Shown: positions 26,726-34,680 of the stretch, piece by piece | Position numbering within the stretch: position 1 is the stretch's first letter | How the letters are laid out: the number at the start of each line of letters is the position of its first letter | Source of the DNA: Stappia indica | GTDB lineage: Bacteria; Pseudomonadota; Alphaproteobacteria; Rhizobiales; Stappiaceae | Direction of reading: 5' to 3' | NCBI RefSeq assembly: GCF_009789575.1 | Contig: NZ_CP046908.1 | Location: 558,001-622,000 of the forward strand | DNA length: 64,000 bases | Notes under the pieces: generated by a model | The model's database searches: none | What the model was told of the DNA's origin: nothing | Seen by the model: the letters and a program-made list of their open reading frames with translations, nothing else | Position numbers and translations under genes: made by a program

Positions 26726-27725
26726 ACGTGTAGCCGTAGCCGTTCAGCGCCGGCGCACCGCCCAGATGCGCGTAGAGCACCTTCGAGCCTTCCGGGAAGT
26801 AGCCCTTCTTGACCAGGTCGATCATGCCCTGCATCGACTTGCCCTCGTAGACCGGGTCGGTGATCATGCCCTCGAGGCGCGCACACAGGCGGATCGCCTC
26901 CTTGGTCTCCTCGGACGGCACGCCGTAGATCGGATAGGCGTAGTCTTCCACCAGCACCACGTCGTCCTTCTCGATGGGCCGGCCGAGCTCGACCAGCTCC
27001 GCCGTGCGCGAGGCGATCTCGTGCACCTGGTCGCGTGTCTGCTCCGGCGTTGCCGAGGCGTCGATGCCGATGACGTTGCGCGCGCGCCCGTCCTTGGCAA
27101 AGCCCACCAGCATGCCGGCATGGGTGGAGCCGGTCACCGTGCACACGACGATGTAGTCGAACTTGTAGCCGAGCGCCTCTTCCTGCGCCCGCACTTCCTC
27201 GGCAAAGCCGACATAGCCGAGGCCGCCATACTTGTGCACCGAGGCGCCGGCGGGGATCGGATAGGGCTTGCCGCCGGAGGCCTCGACCTCGGAGATGGCA
27301 TCTTCCCAGCTGCGGCGGATGCCGATGTCGAAGCCCTCGTCCACCAGGCGCACATCAGCGCCCATGATGCGGCTCAGCATGATGTTGCCGACCCGGTCGT
27401 AGACCGCGTCCTCGTGCGGCACCCAGCTTTCCTGCACCAGGCGGCACTTGAAGCCGATCTTCGCTGCGACGGCGGCGATCATGCGCGTGTGGTTGGACTG
27501 CACGCCGCCGATGGAGACGAGCGTGTCGGCGCCGCTGGCGATGGCGTCCGGCACGATATATTCCAGCTTGCGCAGCTTGTTGCCGCCGAAGGCGAGACCG
27601 GAGTTGCAGTCCTCGCGCTTGGCGTGGATCTCGACCTTGCCGCCCAGATGCTGGCTCAGCCGCTCCAGCTTCTCGATGGGGGTGGGACCGAAGGTCAGCG
27701 GATAGCGTTCGAATTTCCCAAGCAT
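26712..27725 (-). CDS. acdS: 1-aminocyclopropane-1-carboxylate deaminase
   Basis: This 337-residue PLP enzyme opens ACC, the ethylene precursor, to 2-oxobutyrate and ammonia. Sequence and length match characterised AcdS proteins closely: [20 protein letters not shown] with PLP Lys50, [10 protein letters not shown] with the nucleophilic Ser, and [16 protein letters not shown]. The C-terminal [18 protein letters not shown] and [13 protein letters not shown] retain the Glu and Leu (positions 295 and 322 in the Pseudomonas enzyme) that separate true ACC deaminases from D-cysteine desulfhydrases. It is divergent from an Lrp-type regulator, the classical acdR-acdS arrangement. The trait suggests contact with plants, algae or their exudates. 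Confidence 0.95.
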   Translation of the reverse strand: MLGKFERYPLTFGPTPIEKLERLSQHLGGKVEIHAKREDCNSGLAFGGNKLRKLEYIVPDAIASGADTLVSIGGVQSNHTRMIAAVAAKIGFKCRLVQESWVPHEDAVYDRVGNIMLSRIMGADVRLVDEGFDIGIRRSWEDAISEVEASGGKPYPIPAGASVHKYGGLGYVGFAEEVRAQEEALGYKFDYIVVCTVTGSTHAGMLVGFAKDGRARNVIGIDASATPEQTRDQVHEIASRTAELVELGRPIEKDDVVLVEDYAYPIYGVPSEETKEAIRLCARLEGMITDPVYEGKSMQGMIDLVKKGYFPEGSKVLYAHLGGAPALNGYGYTFRNG

Positions 27726-27809
27726 GCCTGTCCTCGCCGATGGGGCCCTTGCGAGCCTTGTGGAACCGGCGAAAAAGCTAGCAATCGACGAATGAAATGT
27801 GCTCTCTAA

Positions 27810-27823
27810 TTTCGGGCACGAAA
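27810..27823. promoter_or_regulatory. Candidate operator in the acdS-acdR spacer
   Basis: TTTCGGGCACGAAA, an inverted repeat with 5-bp arms, lies in the 160-bp divergent spacer, 63 bp before the regulator start and 85 bp from acdS. It is a plausible Lrp/AcdR binding half-site region, based on symmetry and position only. Confidence 0.4.
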
Positions 27824-27885
27824 CTCCTGGATCTGATCATGAGAAACATATCTGTCCTGGATTGCTTCCGATAGTGAGATCAAAA

Positions 27886-28365
27886 ATGAAAGATTCTTCC
27901 AGAGAGAGCACGCTCGACCGCATCGACCTCAAGATCCTCAAGCTGCTGCAGGAAGACGGCCGGCTGACCAATGCGGAACTGGCGCAGCGCACCAACACCT
28001 CGCCCGCCACCTGCCACCGGCGCACCCAGCGGCTTTTCGCGGAAGGTTATGTCAGCGGCGTGCGGGCGATGGTGGCGCCGGACAAGGTCGGGCGCGGCTC
28101 GCTGGTGATGGTCGGCGTGGTGCTGGACCGCTCGACGCCGGAGAGCTTCAGCGAGTTCGAGGCGGCGGTGCGCAAGCTCGCCTTCGTCCTCGACTGCCAT
28201 CTGGTCGCCGGCGACTTCGACTACATGCTGAAGATCCGCGTGCGCGACATGGCCGACTTCAACCGCCTGCACGGCGACAAGCTGATCGCCCTGCCCGGCA
28301 CCCGCCAGACCCGCACCTTCTTCGTCATGAAGGAAGTGATCGACAACGCCCTGCTGGAGTTCTGA
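27886..28365 (+). CDS. Lrp/AsnC-family regulator, putative AcdR
   Basis: A 159-residue regulator. An N-terminal winged helix-turn-helix (LDRIDLKILKLLQEDGRLTN followed by AELAQRTNTSPATCHRRTQR) precedes an RAM/AsnC effector domain (about 70-155) with GDFDYMLKIRVRD. The ATG at 27886 gives the family's usual length. Its position divergent from acdS is that of AcdR, the Lrp-like protein that activates acdS in the presence of ACC, so this role is likely; similarity alone only shows an Lrp-family member. Confidence 0.88.
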   Translation: MKDSSRESTLDRIDLKILKLLQEDGRLTNAELAQRTNTSPATCHRRTQRLFAEGYVSGVRAMVAPDKVGRGSLVMVGVVLDRSTPESFSEFEAAVRKLAFVLDCHLVAGDFDYMLKIRVRDMADFNRLHGDKLIALPGTRQTRTFFVMKEVIDNALLEF

Positions 28366-28383
28366 GCCGCAACGGGCGCGCTG

Positions 28384-28548
28384 TCAGAGCCGGCCGAGCA
28401 GCATCAGGATGACCACGATCAGCAGGATCGTGCCGAGCACCCCCACGCCGGCATGGCCGAAGCCGTAGCCGTACCCTCCGAAGCGCCCGCTGAAACCGCC
28501 GAGCAGGAAGATGACGAGTATGATGATGAGGATTGTGCTGAGAGGCAT
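28384..28548 (-). CDS. DUF3309-like small membrane protein
   Basis: A 54-residue protein too short for routine calling. It consists of two hydrophobic helices (LSTILIIILVIFLLGG and GTILLIVVILMLLGRL) joined by a Gly/Tyr/Phe-rich link, the DUF3309 pattern. The ATG at 28548 has GGAG eight bases upstream. Function is unknown; such proteins are abundant next to stress genes in rhizobia. It heads away from the neighbouring regulator and toward the acd genes. Confidence 0.7.
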   Translation of the reverse strand: MPLSTILIIILVIFLLGGFSGRFGGYGYGFGHAGVGVLGTILLIVVILMLLGRL

Positions 28549-28563
28549 GACATTGTCTCCGGT

Positions 28564-28731
28564 TCAGTTGCCGTCGATGGTCAGGCCGCGCCTGTCGATG
28601 CTGATGTCGACGCCGCTCCGGCGCTCCTCCAGGACGAGATAGGTGGCACCGGCGGCGACCACCCCGATCACCAGAAGGAGGCCTCGCCGGGTCATCGGAC
28701 GCTCGCCCATGAGGTTTCGGAACGGGCGCAT
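28564..28731 (-). CDS. Small single-helix membrane protein, hypothetical
   Basis: A 55-residue frame starting MRPFRNLMGERPM, with a basic N-terminus, one hydrophobic segment (GLLLVIGVVAAGATYLVL) and a charged tail ending DIDRRGL-like (SIDRRGLTIDGN). An AGGGG motif lies before the ATG at 28731; ATGs at 28710 and 28695 are alternatives. It sits between the CsbD-like and DUF3309-like genes on the same strand with short gaps, so the three may form one stress-related unit. No function is recognised. Confidence 0.5.
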   Translation of the reverse strand: MRPFRNLMGERPMTRRGLLLVIGVVAAGATYLVLEERRSGVDISIDRRGLTIDGN

Positions 28732-28743
28732 CGGCCGCGACCC

Positions 28744-28917
28744 CTAAGCGTCACGAAGCGTATCCTTGATGCTGCCGAGGGTGTTCTGGATGCTGCCCTC
28801 GACCTTGTCGGCCTCCCCTTCCGAGCGCAGCTTGGCATCGCCGAAGGCCTTCCCGGCGACGACCTTGAGCTTGCCCTTGACGACCTTTGCCGAGCCGATC
28901 ACGCGATCCTTGTCCAT
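28744..28917 (-). CDS. CsbD family stress protein
   Basis: A 57-residue hydrophilic protein with the CsbD pattern (MDKDRVIGSAKVVKGKLK, GKAFGDAKLRSEGEADKVEG). CsbD proteins are small general-stress proteins of unknown mechanism, induced by envelope or osmotic stress in several bacteria. The frame extends to 28953, but MDKDRV at 28917 is the family start. A 19-bp motif shared with another small gene lies 79 bp upstream (28996-29014). Confidence 0.85.
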   Translation of the reverse strand: MDKDRVIGSAKVVKGKLKVVAGKAFGDAKLRSEGEADKVEGSIQNTLGSIKDTLRDA

Positions 28918-28995
28918 GGTCCTGTTCCCTTCGACCGAAAACGCCCCGAACATCGTTCGGGCAACACCCGTCAGCTAGCCGGTTTTCTGTCCTCT

Positions 28996-29014
28996 GCGCA
29001 CTGACGCAGGTTAG
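28996..29014. promoter_or_regulatory. 19-bp motif upstream of the csbD-like gene (copy 1)
   Basis: GCGCACTGACGCAGGTTAG is identical to 30625-30643. With flanking bases it contains the inverted repeat CTGCG-N6-CGCAG. It lies 79 bp upstream of the CsbD gene and 465-490 bp from the Crp/Fnr-type gene, which could encode the binding factor (inference). Confidence 0.55.
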
Positions 29015-29095
29015 TGCGCGCCCCCGCGCGCCGCTCGAAAGCCGAGGGCCGGCAGGCACCTGCGCGCTCCGGCCGCCCCGGCGGAGGCGGCCTGC

Positions 29096-29332
29096 TCATG
29101 GCCGCCGGACGGAGTTGCCGCCGGCAATGATCCGGTTGATCAGTTCGGCGACGGCCAGGTGCGCTTCCCGCTCCGCGTCCGGGGCAACGGCATTCTCGTG
29201 CGCCGCAGCGGCATCGCGCAAAATGCCGAGGATCTCCGGCTCCGGGAGGAGGTGGTGATCGTTGAGGGCGAGCAGAAGCGCCTCGCAGATCGACAGGGCG
29301 GCCATCCCCGAGTAGTCTGGATGATCAGGCAT
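29096..29332 (-). CDS. Hypothetical protein, 78 residues
   Basis: A small acidic, helical protein starting MPDHPDYSGMAALSICEALL, with LLPEPEILGILRDAAAAHEN in the middle. No signal peptide or membrane segment is seen. Similar short proteins occur next to regulators in rhizobia, but no function is recognised. The ATG at 29332 has AGGAG just upstream, which decides the start over the longer frame to 29389. It is divergent from the Crp/Fnr-type regulator, 149 bp apart. Confidence 0.65.
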   Translation of the reverse strand: MPDHPDYSGMAALSICEALLLALNDHHLLPEPEILGILRDAAAAHENAVAPDAEREAHLAVAELINRIIAGGNSVRRP

Positions 29333-29481
29333 CGGCAGGCTCCTTTCCGGTGGCGAGTGATCGGTCACGACAGAATTTCGCCGCCACACACGACTCTACC
29401 CCCCGGCGCGGATCGCCGGACTGATCGAAAGCAGCTGTCGTTCCGGCTTTCCGTCGATCCTCCAAGGGATCACCGAAGTTC

Positions 29482-30216
29482 ATGAACACGAGGTACGCAT
29501 CCCCGCTCGCCCGAAAGCTCTCGGCCTTCGTCGCCCTTTCGCAGGCCGAGTTCGAGATGCTGGAACGTCTGCACGAGCGTCGCCGGACCTTCGCCGCGGG
29601 GCGCGATCTCGTGCACCAGGGGCAGTCCGGTCAAGCGGCCTACATCCTCTCCTCGGGCTGGGTCTGTTCGTACAAGGTCCAGGCGGACGGAACGCGTCAG
29701 ATCGTCGATTTCCAGATACCGGGGGATTTCCTGGGGCTGCGCAGCGTCCTGCTGCGCACCTCGGATCACAGCTTCGAGCCGATCGTGGAGATCCAGGCCG
29801 CCGAAGTGCTGGTGAGCGACCTTCTGGAGGCCTTCGCCCACACGCCGCGCCTGGCAACGGCCATTCTCTGGGCCGTCTCGCGGGACGAGGCGATGGTGGT
29901 CGAGCATCTCGTCGGCGTCGGGCGCCGCGATGCGGAGGCCCGGCTGGCGCATTTCCTGCTCGAACTGCATGCGCGGCTGGCCCTGGTCGGGATGGGCAGC
30001 AGGGACGGCTACCCCTGTCCGCTCACCCAGTCTCACCTTGCCGATGCCCTGGGCCTGAGCACGGTCCACGTGAACCGCGTCCTGCGCAAGCTGCGCGACG
30101 GCGGGCTCGTCACCTTCCGCAACGGTCATGTCACGTTCGACGATTACGGCGCTCTGGTGGACTTCGCGGAGTTCGACCCGGTGTACATGGACCAGAGCGG
30201 CCCGCTGCTGAAATAG
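29482..30216 (+). CDS. Crp/Fnr-family transcriptional regulator
   Basis: A 244-residue regulator: an N-terminal cyclic-nucleotide-binding-like beta-roll (about 20-140, with QIVDFQIPGDFLGLRS) and a C-terminal winged HTH (LTQSHLADALGLSTVHVNRV followed by LRKLRDGG). It lacks the N-terminal cysteine cluster of Fnr, so it is not an oxygen sensor of the Fnr type; the ligand is unknown. In this group, regulators beside small stress genes often respond to stress or redox signals. It stands between two sets of small genes that share a 19-bp upstream motif. Confidence 0.9.
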   Translation: MNTRYASPLARKLSAFVALSQAEFEMLERLHERRRTFAAGRDLVHQGQSGQAAYILSSGWVCSYKVQADGTRQIVDFQIPGDFLGLRSVLLRTSDHSFEPIVEIQAAEVLVSDLLEAFAHTPRLATAILWAVSRDEAMVVEHLVGVGRRDAEARLAHFLLELHARLALVGMGSRDGYPCPLTQSHLADALGLSTVHVNRVLRKLRDGGLVTFRNGHVTFDDYGALVDFAEFDPVYMDQSGPLLK

Positions 30217-30279
30217 ACAAGGCCGCCCACCGTCGAACGGCGGGCGACCCGGCAATCACGTCAGCTCAGACAGCACGTG

Positions 30280-30468
30280 TCACGCAAGGGCGCGGGTCGT
30301 CGCGTCGAGTTCCTTCATCGCATCGGCGTGGTTGTTCGCCGTTTGCGCGGTCTCGGCAGCCTTGTAGTGCTTGAAAGCCGCATCCTTCTTCGGGCCTGCC
30401 GGGGCCTTGTCCCAGGCAGCCTTGACGGAGGTCATCTTCTCGGTGACGTTGTTGCGGTCGGGTGTCAT
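30280..30468 (-). CDS. Small hypothetical helical protein, 62 residues
   Basis: A Lys/Ala/Asp-rich helical protein beginning MTPDRNNVTEKMTSVKAAWD and containing KKDAAFKHYKAAETAQ, with no membrane segment. AAAGGGA precedes the ATG at 30468. It resembles other short, highly charged stress proteins of alphaproteobacteria, but no family is named with confidence. The second copy of the shared 19-bp motif (30625-30643) lies 157 bp upstream, which links its regulation to the CsbD gene. Confidence 0.7.
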   Translation of the reverse strand: MTPDRNNVTEKMTSVKAAWDKAPAGPKKDAAFKHYKAAETAQTANNHADAMKELDATTRALA

Positions 30469-30624
30469 GGAGTGTCCCTTTCTGGACCATCCGGGAAGCT
30501 GAAAGCGCCAGGGCAGCGCGGCCCCTTCGAGGAGCCTCGCCGCAAGTGCTTTCGCGTTTTCCGGAAGTGCGTGCCACCGGTCATCCGGCGGGCACGTCCA
30601 CACTCAATCGCAATATCGGCTCCC

Positions 30625-30643
30625 GCGCACTGACGCAGGTTAG
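30625..30643. promoter_or_regulatory. 19-bp motif upstream of a small stress-type gene (copy 2)
   Basis: GCGCACTGACGCAGGTTAG, identical to 28996-29014 and in the same orientation relative to its minus-strand gene. The flanks differ, which argues for a functional site rather than a recent duplication. Confidence 0.55.
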
Positions 30644-30764
30644 CCCGGCCCCGTTTTGCGCGCAGCCATCGACCGGACCCGGATGCGCATGGCATCCCAC
30701 GCCCCGCATGCGCGGGGAAGGGACAGGCCCGTCGTACAAAGGAAAATGGCGACCAAAGGAAAAA

Positions 30765-30841
30765 TGGCGACCCCGGCAGGACTCGAACCTGCGACCATCG
30801 GCTTAGAAGGCCGGTGCTCTATCCAACTGAGCTACGGGGCC
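30765..30841 (-). tRNA. tRNA-Arg (TCT)
   Basis: The minus-strand cloverleaf has acceptor GGCCCCG/CGGGGTC, D-arm GCTC/GAGC, anticodon loop CTTCTAA (anticodon TCT), T-arm GCAGG/CCTGC with TTCGAGT, and an encoded CCA. Confidence 0.96.
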
Positions 30842-30872
30842 GTTCCGGCGCGCGCGGCGCGAGGATCGCAGG

Positions 30873-31178
30873 TCAATGCGTCCAGGGCATGAAGCGATCG
30901 TAGCGGAAATTGTCCGAATAGGCGATCTTCGGCACGCGCCGCTCGCGCGGCTGCTCCACCCGATAGGCGATGCCGTTCTTGCGGGCGTAGGCTTCCGCCT
31001 CTTCCTGCGTCTCGAAGCGCAGGCGCAGCTGCTGCTTCATGTCGGCGGAGGACGTGTAGCCCATCAGCGGCTCGATCGTGCGCGCCTGCTCCGGCTCGAA
31101 TTCCAGCACCCAGTCATGGGTCTTGCCGCGCCCCGACTGCGTTGCCGTCTTCGCCGGGGAATAGATGCGTGCGACCAT
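30873..31178 (-). CDS. ETC complex I subunit, NDUFS4-like accessory protein
   Basis: A 101-residue member of the 'ETC complex I subunit conserved region' family, the bacterial relative of mitochondrial NDUFS4, found in alphaproteobacterial NADH:quinone oxidoreductase. Landmarks are MVARIYSPAKTATQSGRGKT at the N-terminus, WVLEFEPEQARTIEPLMGYT, and the aromatic C-terminus YSDNFRYDRFMPWTH. It is encoded apart from the nuo operon, as usual. The ATG at 31178 has AGAGGGG upstream. It lies between tRNA-Arg and tRNA-Pro. Confidence 0.92.
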   Translation of the reverse strand: MVARIYSPAKTATQSGRGKTHDWVLEFEPEQARTIEPLMGYTSSADMKQQLRLRFETQEEAEAYARKNGIAYRVEQPRERRVPKIAYSDNFRYDRFMPWTH

Positions 31179-31441
31179 CGTGCAGTGCCCCTCTTGCGGT
31201 TGCCTTGCGTCCTGTTGCGACACTCGGATCGACGCACCTGCAGCCTGGCCGCCGCGCGTTCGCTCCGTGTGCCTTATCCCGTCGGTTATTCATTGGTTCG
31301 GCGCGCGAAGTCAACTCGGCAAAATGCCTGCCCGCTCGCCTTTTCCCGCCGTCATCGCCGCCGGGCGGCGCGGCACGGGCATCCGTGCTTCAGCCTTGAC
31401 GCCCCACCGCAAGCCCGATACACCGCAGAAATTCTCCAAGT

Positions 31442-31518
31442 CGGGGTATAGCGCAGCCTGGTAGCGCATCTGCTTTGGGAGCAGAGGGTCGCAGGTTCGA
31501 ATCCTGCTGCCCCGACCA
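31442..31518 (+). tRNA. tRNA-Pro (TGG)
   Basis: The cloverleaf has acceptor CGGGGTA/TGCCCCG, D-arm GCGC/GCGC, anticodon stem TCTGC/GCAGA with loop TTTGGGA (anticodon TGG), T-arm GCAGG/CCTGC with TTCGAAT, and an encoded CCA. Confidence 0.96.
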
Positions 31519-31641
31519 TTCTTTCCTTTTCGAGATTCGGATTTCCGCAAGCAATCAGCCCCTTGCGGATCTCTCCTCAAGTCCTGCGCGAACTGAAGGA
31601 GCAAGGCGTAGCCTGCCGGCCCGGAACGGCGCAGCGACTCG

Positions 31642-32610
31642 TTACGCCCGGCGGCTCTCGCGCTTCATGCCGTACATGCCGGCCTCGGCATTGCGCAGCA
31701 CGCTTTCGAACGACATGTCCGTCTCCTGCACGGTGAACACGCCGATCGAGGCGGATGTCGCCAGCAGGCAGCTGTGGTCCCCTTCCGGCGGGTTCCAGTG
31801 CATCGGCTGGCGGATGCGGTCGGAAATCTCGCTCATCCGGTCGGAGATATCGGCAGCCTGCGCATCGGCGAAGCCGATCATGAACTCGTCGCCGCCCATC
31901 CGCCCGACGATGTCGCCGCCCCGCACCGCGCGCTTCAGGATACGGGCGATGGCGCGGATGACCATGTCGCCGGCCAGATGGCCGAAGCGGTCGTTGACCT
32001 GCTTGAAATTGTCGAGATCGAGATAGGCGAAGGTGACGCAGGACAGGCCGACGCCGATCTCCGCGATCATCCGCCCCGCCTGCAGACGGAATTCCACCGG
32101 ATTGAGCAGCCCGGTCATGCGGTCCGTGACCGAGAGCTGGCGCAGGCGCTGCGCCTCCTCGTGCAGCCGGCGCTGCTGCTGCAGGCTGTCGGCCAGCCGC
32201 TCGCGGTGGTCAGCCGCCTCCTGCGACACGGCCAGAAACCGCGCCGCCAGCGACTTGGTCTGGTCGTATTGCAGCATCGCCAGCGCTTCCCCCTTGGCGC
32301 CGGGCACGCCGAGCCGCCATCCGGAAAACGTCAGATGGGTGCCGTCCGCTCCCTGCAGGCCGATAAAGGCCGGCGTGGTCGAGCGGAACGCGCGCCCCAC
32401 CCGCTCCATCACCTCGTCGCGGGGAAGGTCTGTGAGGGCCGAGATACCGTCCGCCTCCAGCCGCTCGAACTGGCGCAGCGCCTGCCGATTGGCCAGCCGC
32501 ACCCGGCCGCTTTCGTCGAGCACCAGCGTTGCGCGCGGCATGTTGTCCAGCGCGACGCGAATGCCCTCCATCAGCAGGGCGCTGTCAGGCAAAGAATTCA
32601 TGACCGTCAT
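31642..32610 (-). CDS. PAS-GGDEF diguanylate cyclase
   Basis: A 322-residue soluble cyclase. An N-terminal PAS-like domain (about 15-125, with ATLVLDESGRVRLANRQALR) and a helical linker lead to a GGDEF domain (about 155-315). The signature RMGGDEF is intact, and RGGD five residues before it forms a classical inhibitory I-site, so product-inhibited c-di-GMP synthesis is expected. GGAGG lies six bases before the ATG at 32610. Its start overlaps the end of the MetOD1-like gene by 26 bp, so the two are translationally coupled and probably one signalling unit. Confidence 0.92.
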   Translation of the reverse strand: MTVMNSLPDSALLMEGIRVALDNMPRATLVLDESGRVRLANRQALRQFERLEADGISALTDLPRDEVMERVGRAFRSTTPAFIGLQGADGTHLTFSGWRLGVPGAKGEALAMLQYDQTKSLAARFLAVSQEAADHRERLADSLQQQRRLHEEAQRLRQLSVTDRMTGLLNPVEFRLQAGRMIAEIGVGLSCVTFAYLDLDNFKQVNDRFGHLAGDMVIRAIARILKRAVRGGDIVGRMGGDEFMIGFADAQAADISDRMSEISDRIRQPMHWNPPEGDHSCLLATSASIGVFTVQETDMSFESVLRNAEAGMYGMKRESRRA

Positions 32611-33109
32611 TGCCGCCCTCCCCTGGTCTCAAGGCCACCCGCACCCGGCAGCTCCCGTGCCCGGTGGCGATCGATTCCTCGACGCGGACCCGCGCATACC
32701 CCTTGGCCTGCGACACGATCCGCCCGAACACGGTCGCGGTCATCATGCAGAGCGACGGCCGGCCGACCACCTTCTCGGCGAAGGGGCAGTCGCCGTTCAC
32801 CAGCACGATCTCGTCTTCGCTGAGGCTGGAAATCTCGAAACTGGCGCCGATCCGCGTCTTCAGGTCGACAAGGACCGCCGCGACCGCCTCCAACTCGCTC
32901 GCCTGGCTGCCGAGCGCGGCCCGGTATTGCCGGGCCAGGTCGTCGCCGATCCGCGTTCCCACCACGCTGACGAAGGCGGAGGCATCCTCGCGGCCGATCA
33001 CCTCTTCCATGGTGCCGGCCAGCGCGCCGATGACATTGCGGAAAAAGCCGGCCTGATCCAGGTCGACTTCGCAGTTCCCGACAGTGGCCGACACACAGCT
33101 CCCAGCCAT
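32585..33109 (-). CDS. Metanogen output domain 1 (MetOD1)-like putative sensor
   Basis: A 174-residue soluble protein resembling the MetOD1/V4R-like group. The C-terminal half carries NGDCPFAEKV, SLCMMTATVFG and HGSCRVRVAL, with three cysteines at the characteristic places, which could bind a metal or act in redox sensing. The N-terminal half is helical. A family link is judged from these motifs only. The ATG at 33109 (GGGGA just upstream) is preferred to the frame start at 33187. The gene overlaps the following diguanylate cyclase by 26 bp, so it probably controls that enzyme (inference). Confidence 0.75.
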   Translation of the reverse strand: MAGSCVSATVGNCEVDLDQAGFFRNVIGALAGTMEEVIGREDASAFVSVVGTRIGDDLARQYRAALGSQASELEAVAAVLVDLKTRIGASFEISSLSEDEIVLVNGDCPFAEKVVGRPSLCMMTATVFGRIVSQAKGYARVRVEESIATGHGSCRVRVALRPGEGGNDGHEFFA

Positions 33110-33332
33110 TCCCCTGCCCCTCGACGCCGCGCCCGTTGCGCACTGGCACGAGCGCCCGCGCGGCGGGGTCATGCCGAAACGAATCATATGTTGATTCGAT
33201 CAAGGTGATTCGCACCATAAGCGCAAAAAACGAGGAATGCGGCCCCCCGGCCGGGCCGGATTGGCGGAAATCACGCTGCAATAACGGGCAGATGACGCAA
33301 GCGCGCCGGACTTGACAGGTCGATTGGCCCCG

Positions 33333-33887
33333 TCAGGGCGCCGCGGCGCGGATCGTCGGGCTGTCGACGCGGTCGCCCGGCGCGATGCCGAGCGCCGCGC
33401 TGGTTCCCGCCGGCACTTCCAGCACGAAGCGCACCACCGCGTTGGACGGCACCAGCGCCTCGGACAGCGGCTCGGTGTTCTCGGCGATGCTGGCGATGCG
33501 CCCGTTGCGGGCGATGAAGATCATGTCCAGCGGGATCAGCGTGTTCTTCATCCAGAACACCACCTCCCGGTCGGCGTGATAGTCGAACAGCATGCCGGCG
33601 TCAGCGGCCAGGTTCTCGTAGAACATCAGCCCGCGCGCCCGCGAGTCCGCCGTATCGGCGATCTCCACCGTGAAATCGTGGACCTTGCCCGCAGCCGTGG
33701 TGATGCTCAGCGCCTCGCTCCTGAGCCCGGTCTGCGGCGCGCCGCGCTCCTGCGCTGCCGCCGGAAAGGCCAGCAGCAGGACCGCCGCCAGCGACAGGCA
33801 CAGCACGGAAAAGACCGCAAGCGCGTAGAGGGAGCCGGAGCGGGAGGAAGACCGGGAAGGACCTGGGGAGAGCATCATGGAGGGCAT
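33333..33887 (-). CDS. DUF192 family exported or membrane-anchored protein
   Basis: A 184-residue protein with an N-terminal hydrophobic segment (about 20-45, ending AFPAAAQE, a likely signal peptide or anchor) and a DUF192 domain (about 65-175). The domain shows ADSRARGLMFYENL-like sequence (TADSRARGLMFYENL), FWMKNTLIPLDMIFI and VVRFVLEVPAG. The family is widespread and of unknown function. It lies 208 bp downstream of the cold-shock gene on the same strand, a pairing seen in other alphaproteobacteria; the gap shows no clear terminator. Confidence 0.85.
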   Translation of the reverse strand: MPSMMLSPGPSRSSSRSGSLYALAVFSVLCLSLAAVLLLAFPAAAQERGAPQTGLRSEALSITTAAGKVHDFTVEIADTADSRARGLMFYENLAADAGMLFDYHADREVVFWMKNTLIPLDMIFIARNGRIASIAENTEPLSEALVPSNAVVRFVLEVPAGTSAALGIAPGDRVDSPTIRAAAP

Positions 33888-34095
33888 CGGTCGGTCCTGC
33901 GCGAGCGACGGGTCGGAAAGGCGGTGTCAGGCTAGGTCGTGACGCTTTCGGCCGGGACAGTCTCAAGTCGGGGCGGCGTCGCCCCGCGGGCCAGCCGGAG
34001 AACGGGATCCCGCCGAAGCAACACATCCTGCCGGCAAACGTGTCGGGAGAATGTCCGTCCTGTCCGTTGGGTGGAAGGTCCGCTCGGAATGCCTG

Positions 34096-34680
34096 TTAGT
34101 GGGACGACGGAATGTGGACGCCTTCGCCGTCGGGCCGGATCTCGGCCGCCATGCGCCCTTTCGGGCCCTGGCCGAAGCGCACCATCACGGTCTGGCCGGG
34201 GCGCAGCTCGGTGATGCCGAAGCGGCGCAGCGTCTCCATATGGACGAAGATGTCTTCCGTGCCCTCGCCCTGGGTCAGGAAGCCGAAGCCCTTGACCCGG
34301 TTGAACCACTTGACGACCGCCGGCTCGTAGCCGCCTTCCGGCGTCACCTGCACATGGGTGCGCGAAGGCGGCAGCTGGGACGGGTGAACGGCGGTGGATT
34401 CGTCCATCGACAACACGCGGAAGGCCTGCAGCCCCCTTGCGCCCGGCGTCACCTCGCAGACGATGCGCGCGCCCTCATAGGCGGTGCGGAAACCGTCGCG
34501 CCTCAGGCAGGTCACATGCAGGAGAATGTCGGGCTGCCCGTCGTCGGGCACGATGAACCCGTAGCCCTTGGCCACGTCGAACCATTTGATCGCTCCCGCG
34601 ACGACCGTCAGGTCGACCCCGGAATCCTCCGATCCCGCGTCGCGCGAGGCCACAACCGGCTTTGCCCCCAAGTCCTTCAT
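34096..34680 (-). CDS. Double cold-shock-domain protein
   Basis: A 194-residue protein with two cold-shock domains. CSD1 (about 28-95) shows [19 protein letters not shown] and DILLHV; CSD2 (about 125-190) shows [19 protein letters not shown] and DIFVHM, so each keeps RNP1 and RNP2. The two-domain form is typical of alphaproteobacteria and probably acts as an RNA or single-stranded DNA chaperone. The N-terminal 25 residues are variable. GAGG precedes the ATG. A long leader (34681-35048) upstream may carry cold-responsive structure. Confidence 0.9.
   Translation of the reverse strand: MKDLGAKPVVASRDAGSEDSGVDLTVVAGAIKWFDVAKGYGFIVPDDGQPDILLHVTCLRRDGFRTAYEGARIVCEVTPGARGLQAFRVLSMDESTAVHPSQLPPSRTHVQVTPEGGYEPAVVKWFNRVKGFGFLTQGEGTEDIFVHMETLRRFGITELRPGQTVMVRFGQGPKGRMAAEIRPDGEGVHIPSSH

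Noticed and set aside
30217-30279. Hairpin between the Crp/Fnr-type gene and the convergent small gene
   Set aside because: An imperfect CGCCC...GGGCG stem exists but has no T or A tract on either side, so it is not called as a terminator.
33191-33203. TTGATTCGATCAA upstream of the MetOD1-like gene, resembling an Fnr/FixK box
   Set aside because: The half-sites TTGAT and ATCAA are separated by three bases instead of the four needed for the Fnr/FixK consensus, so it is not called as such a site.
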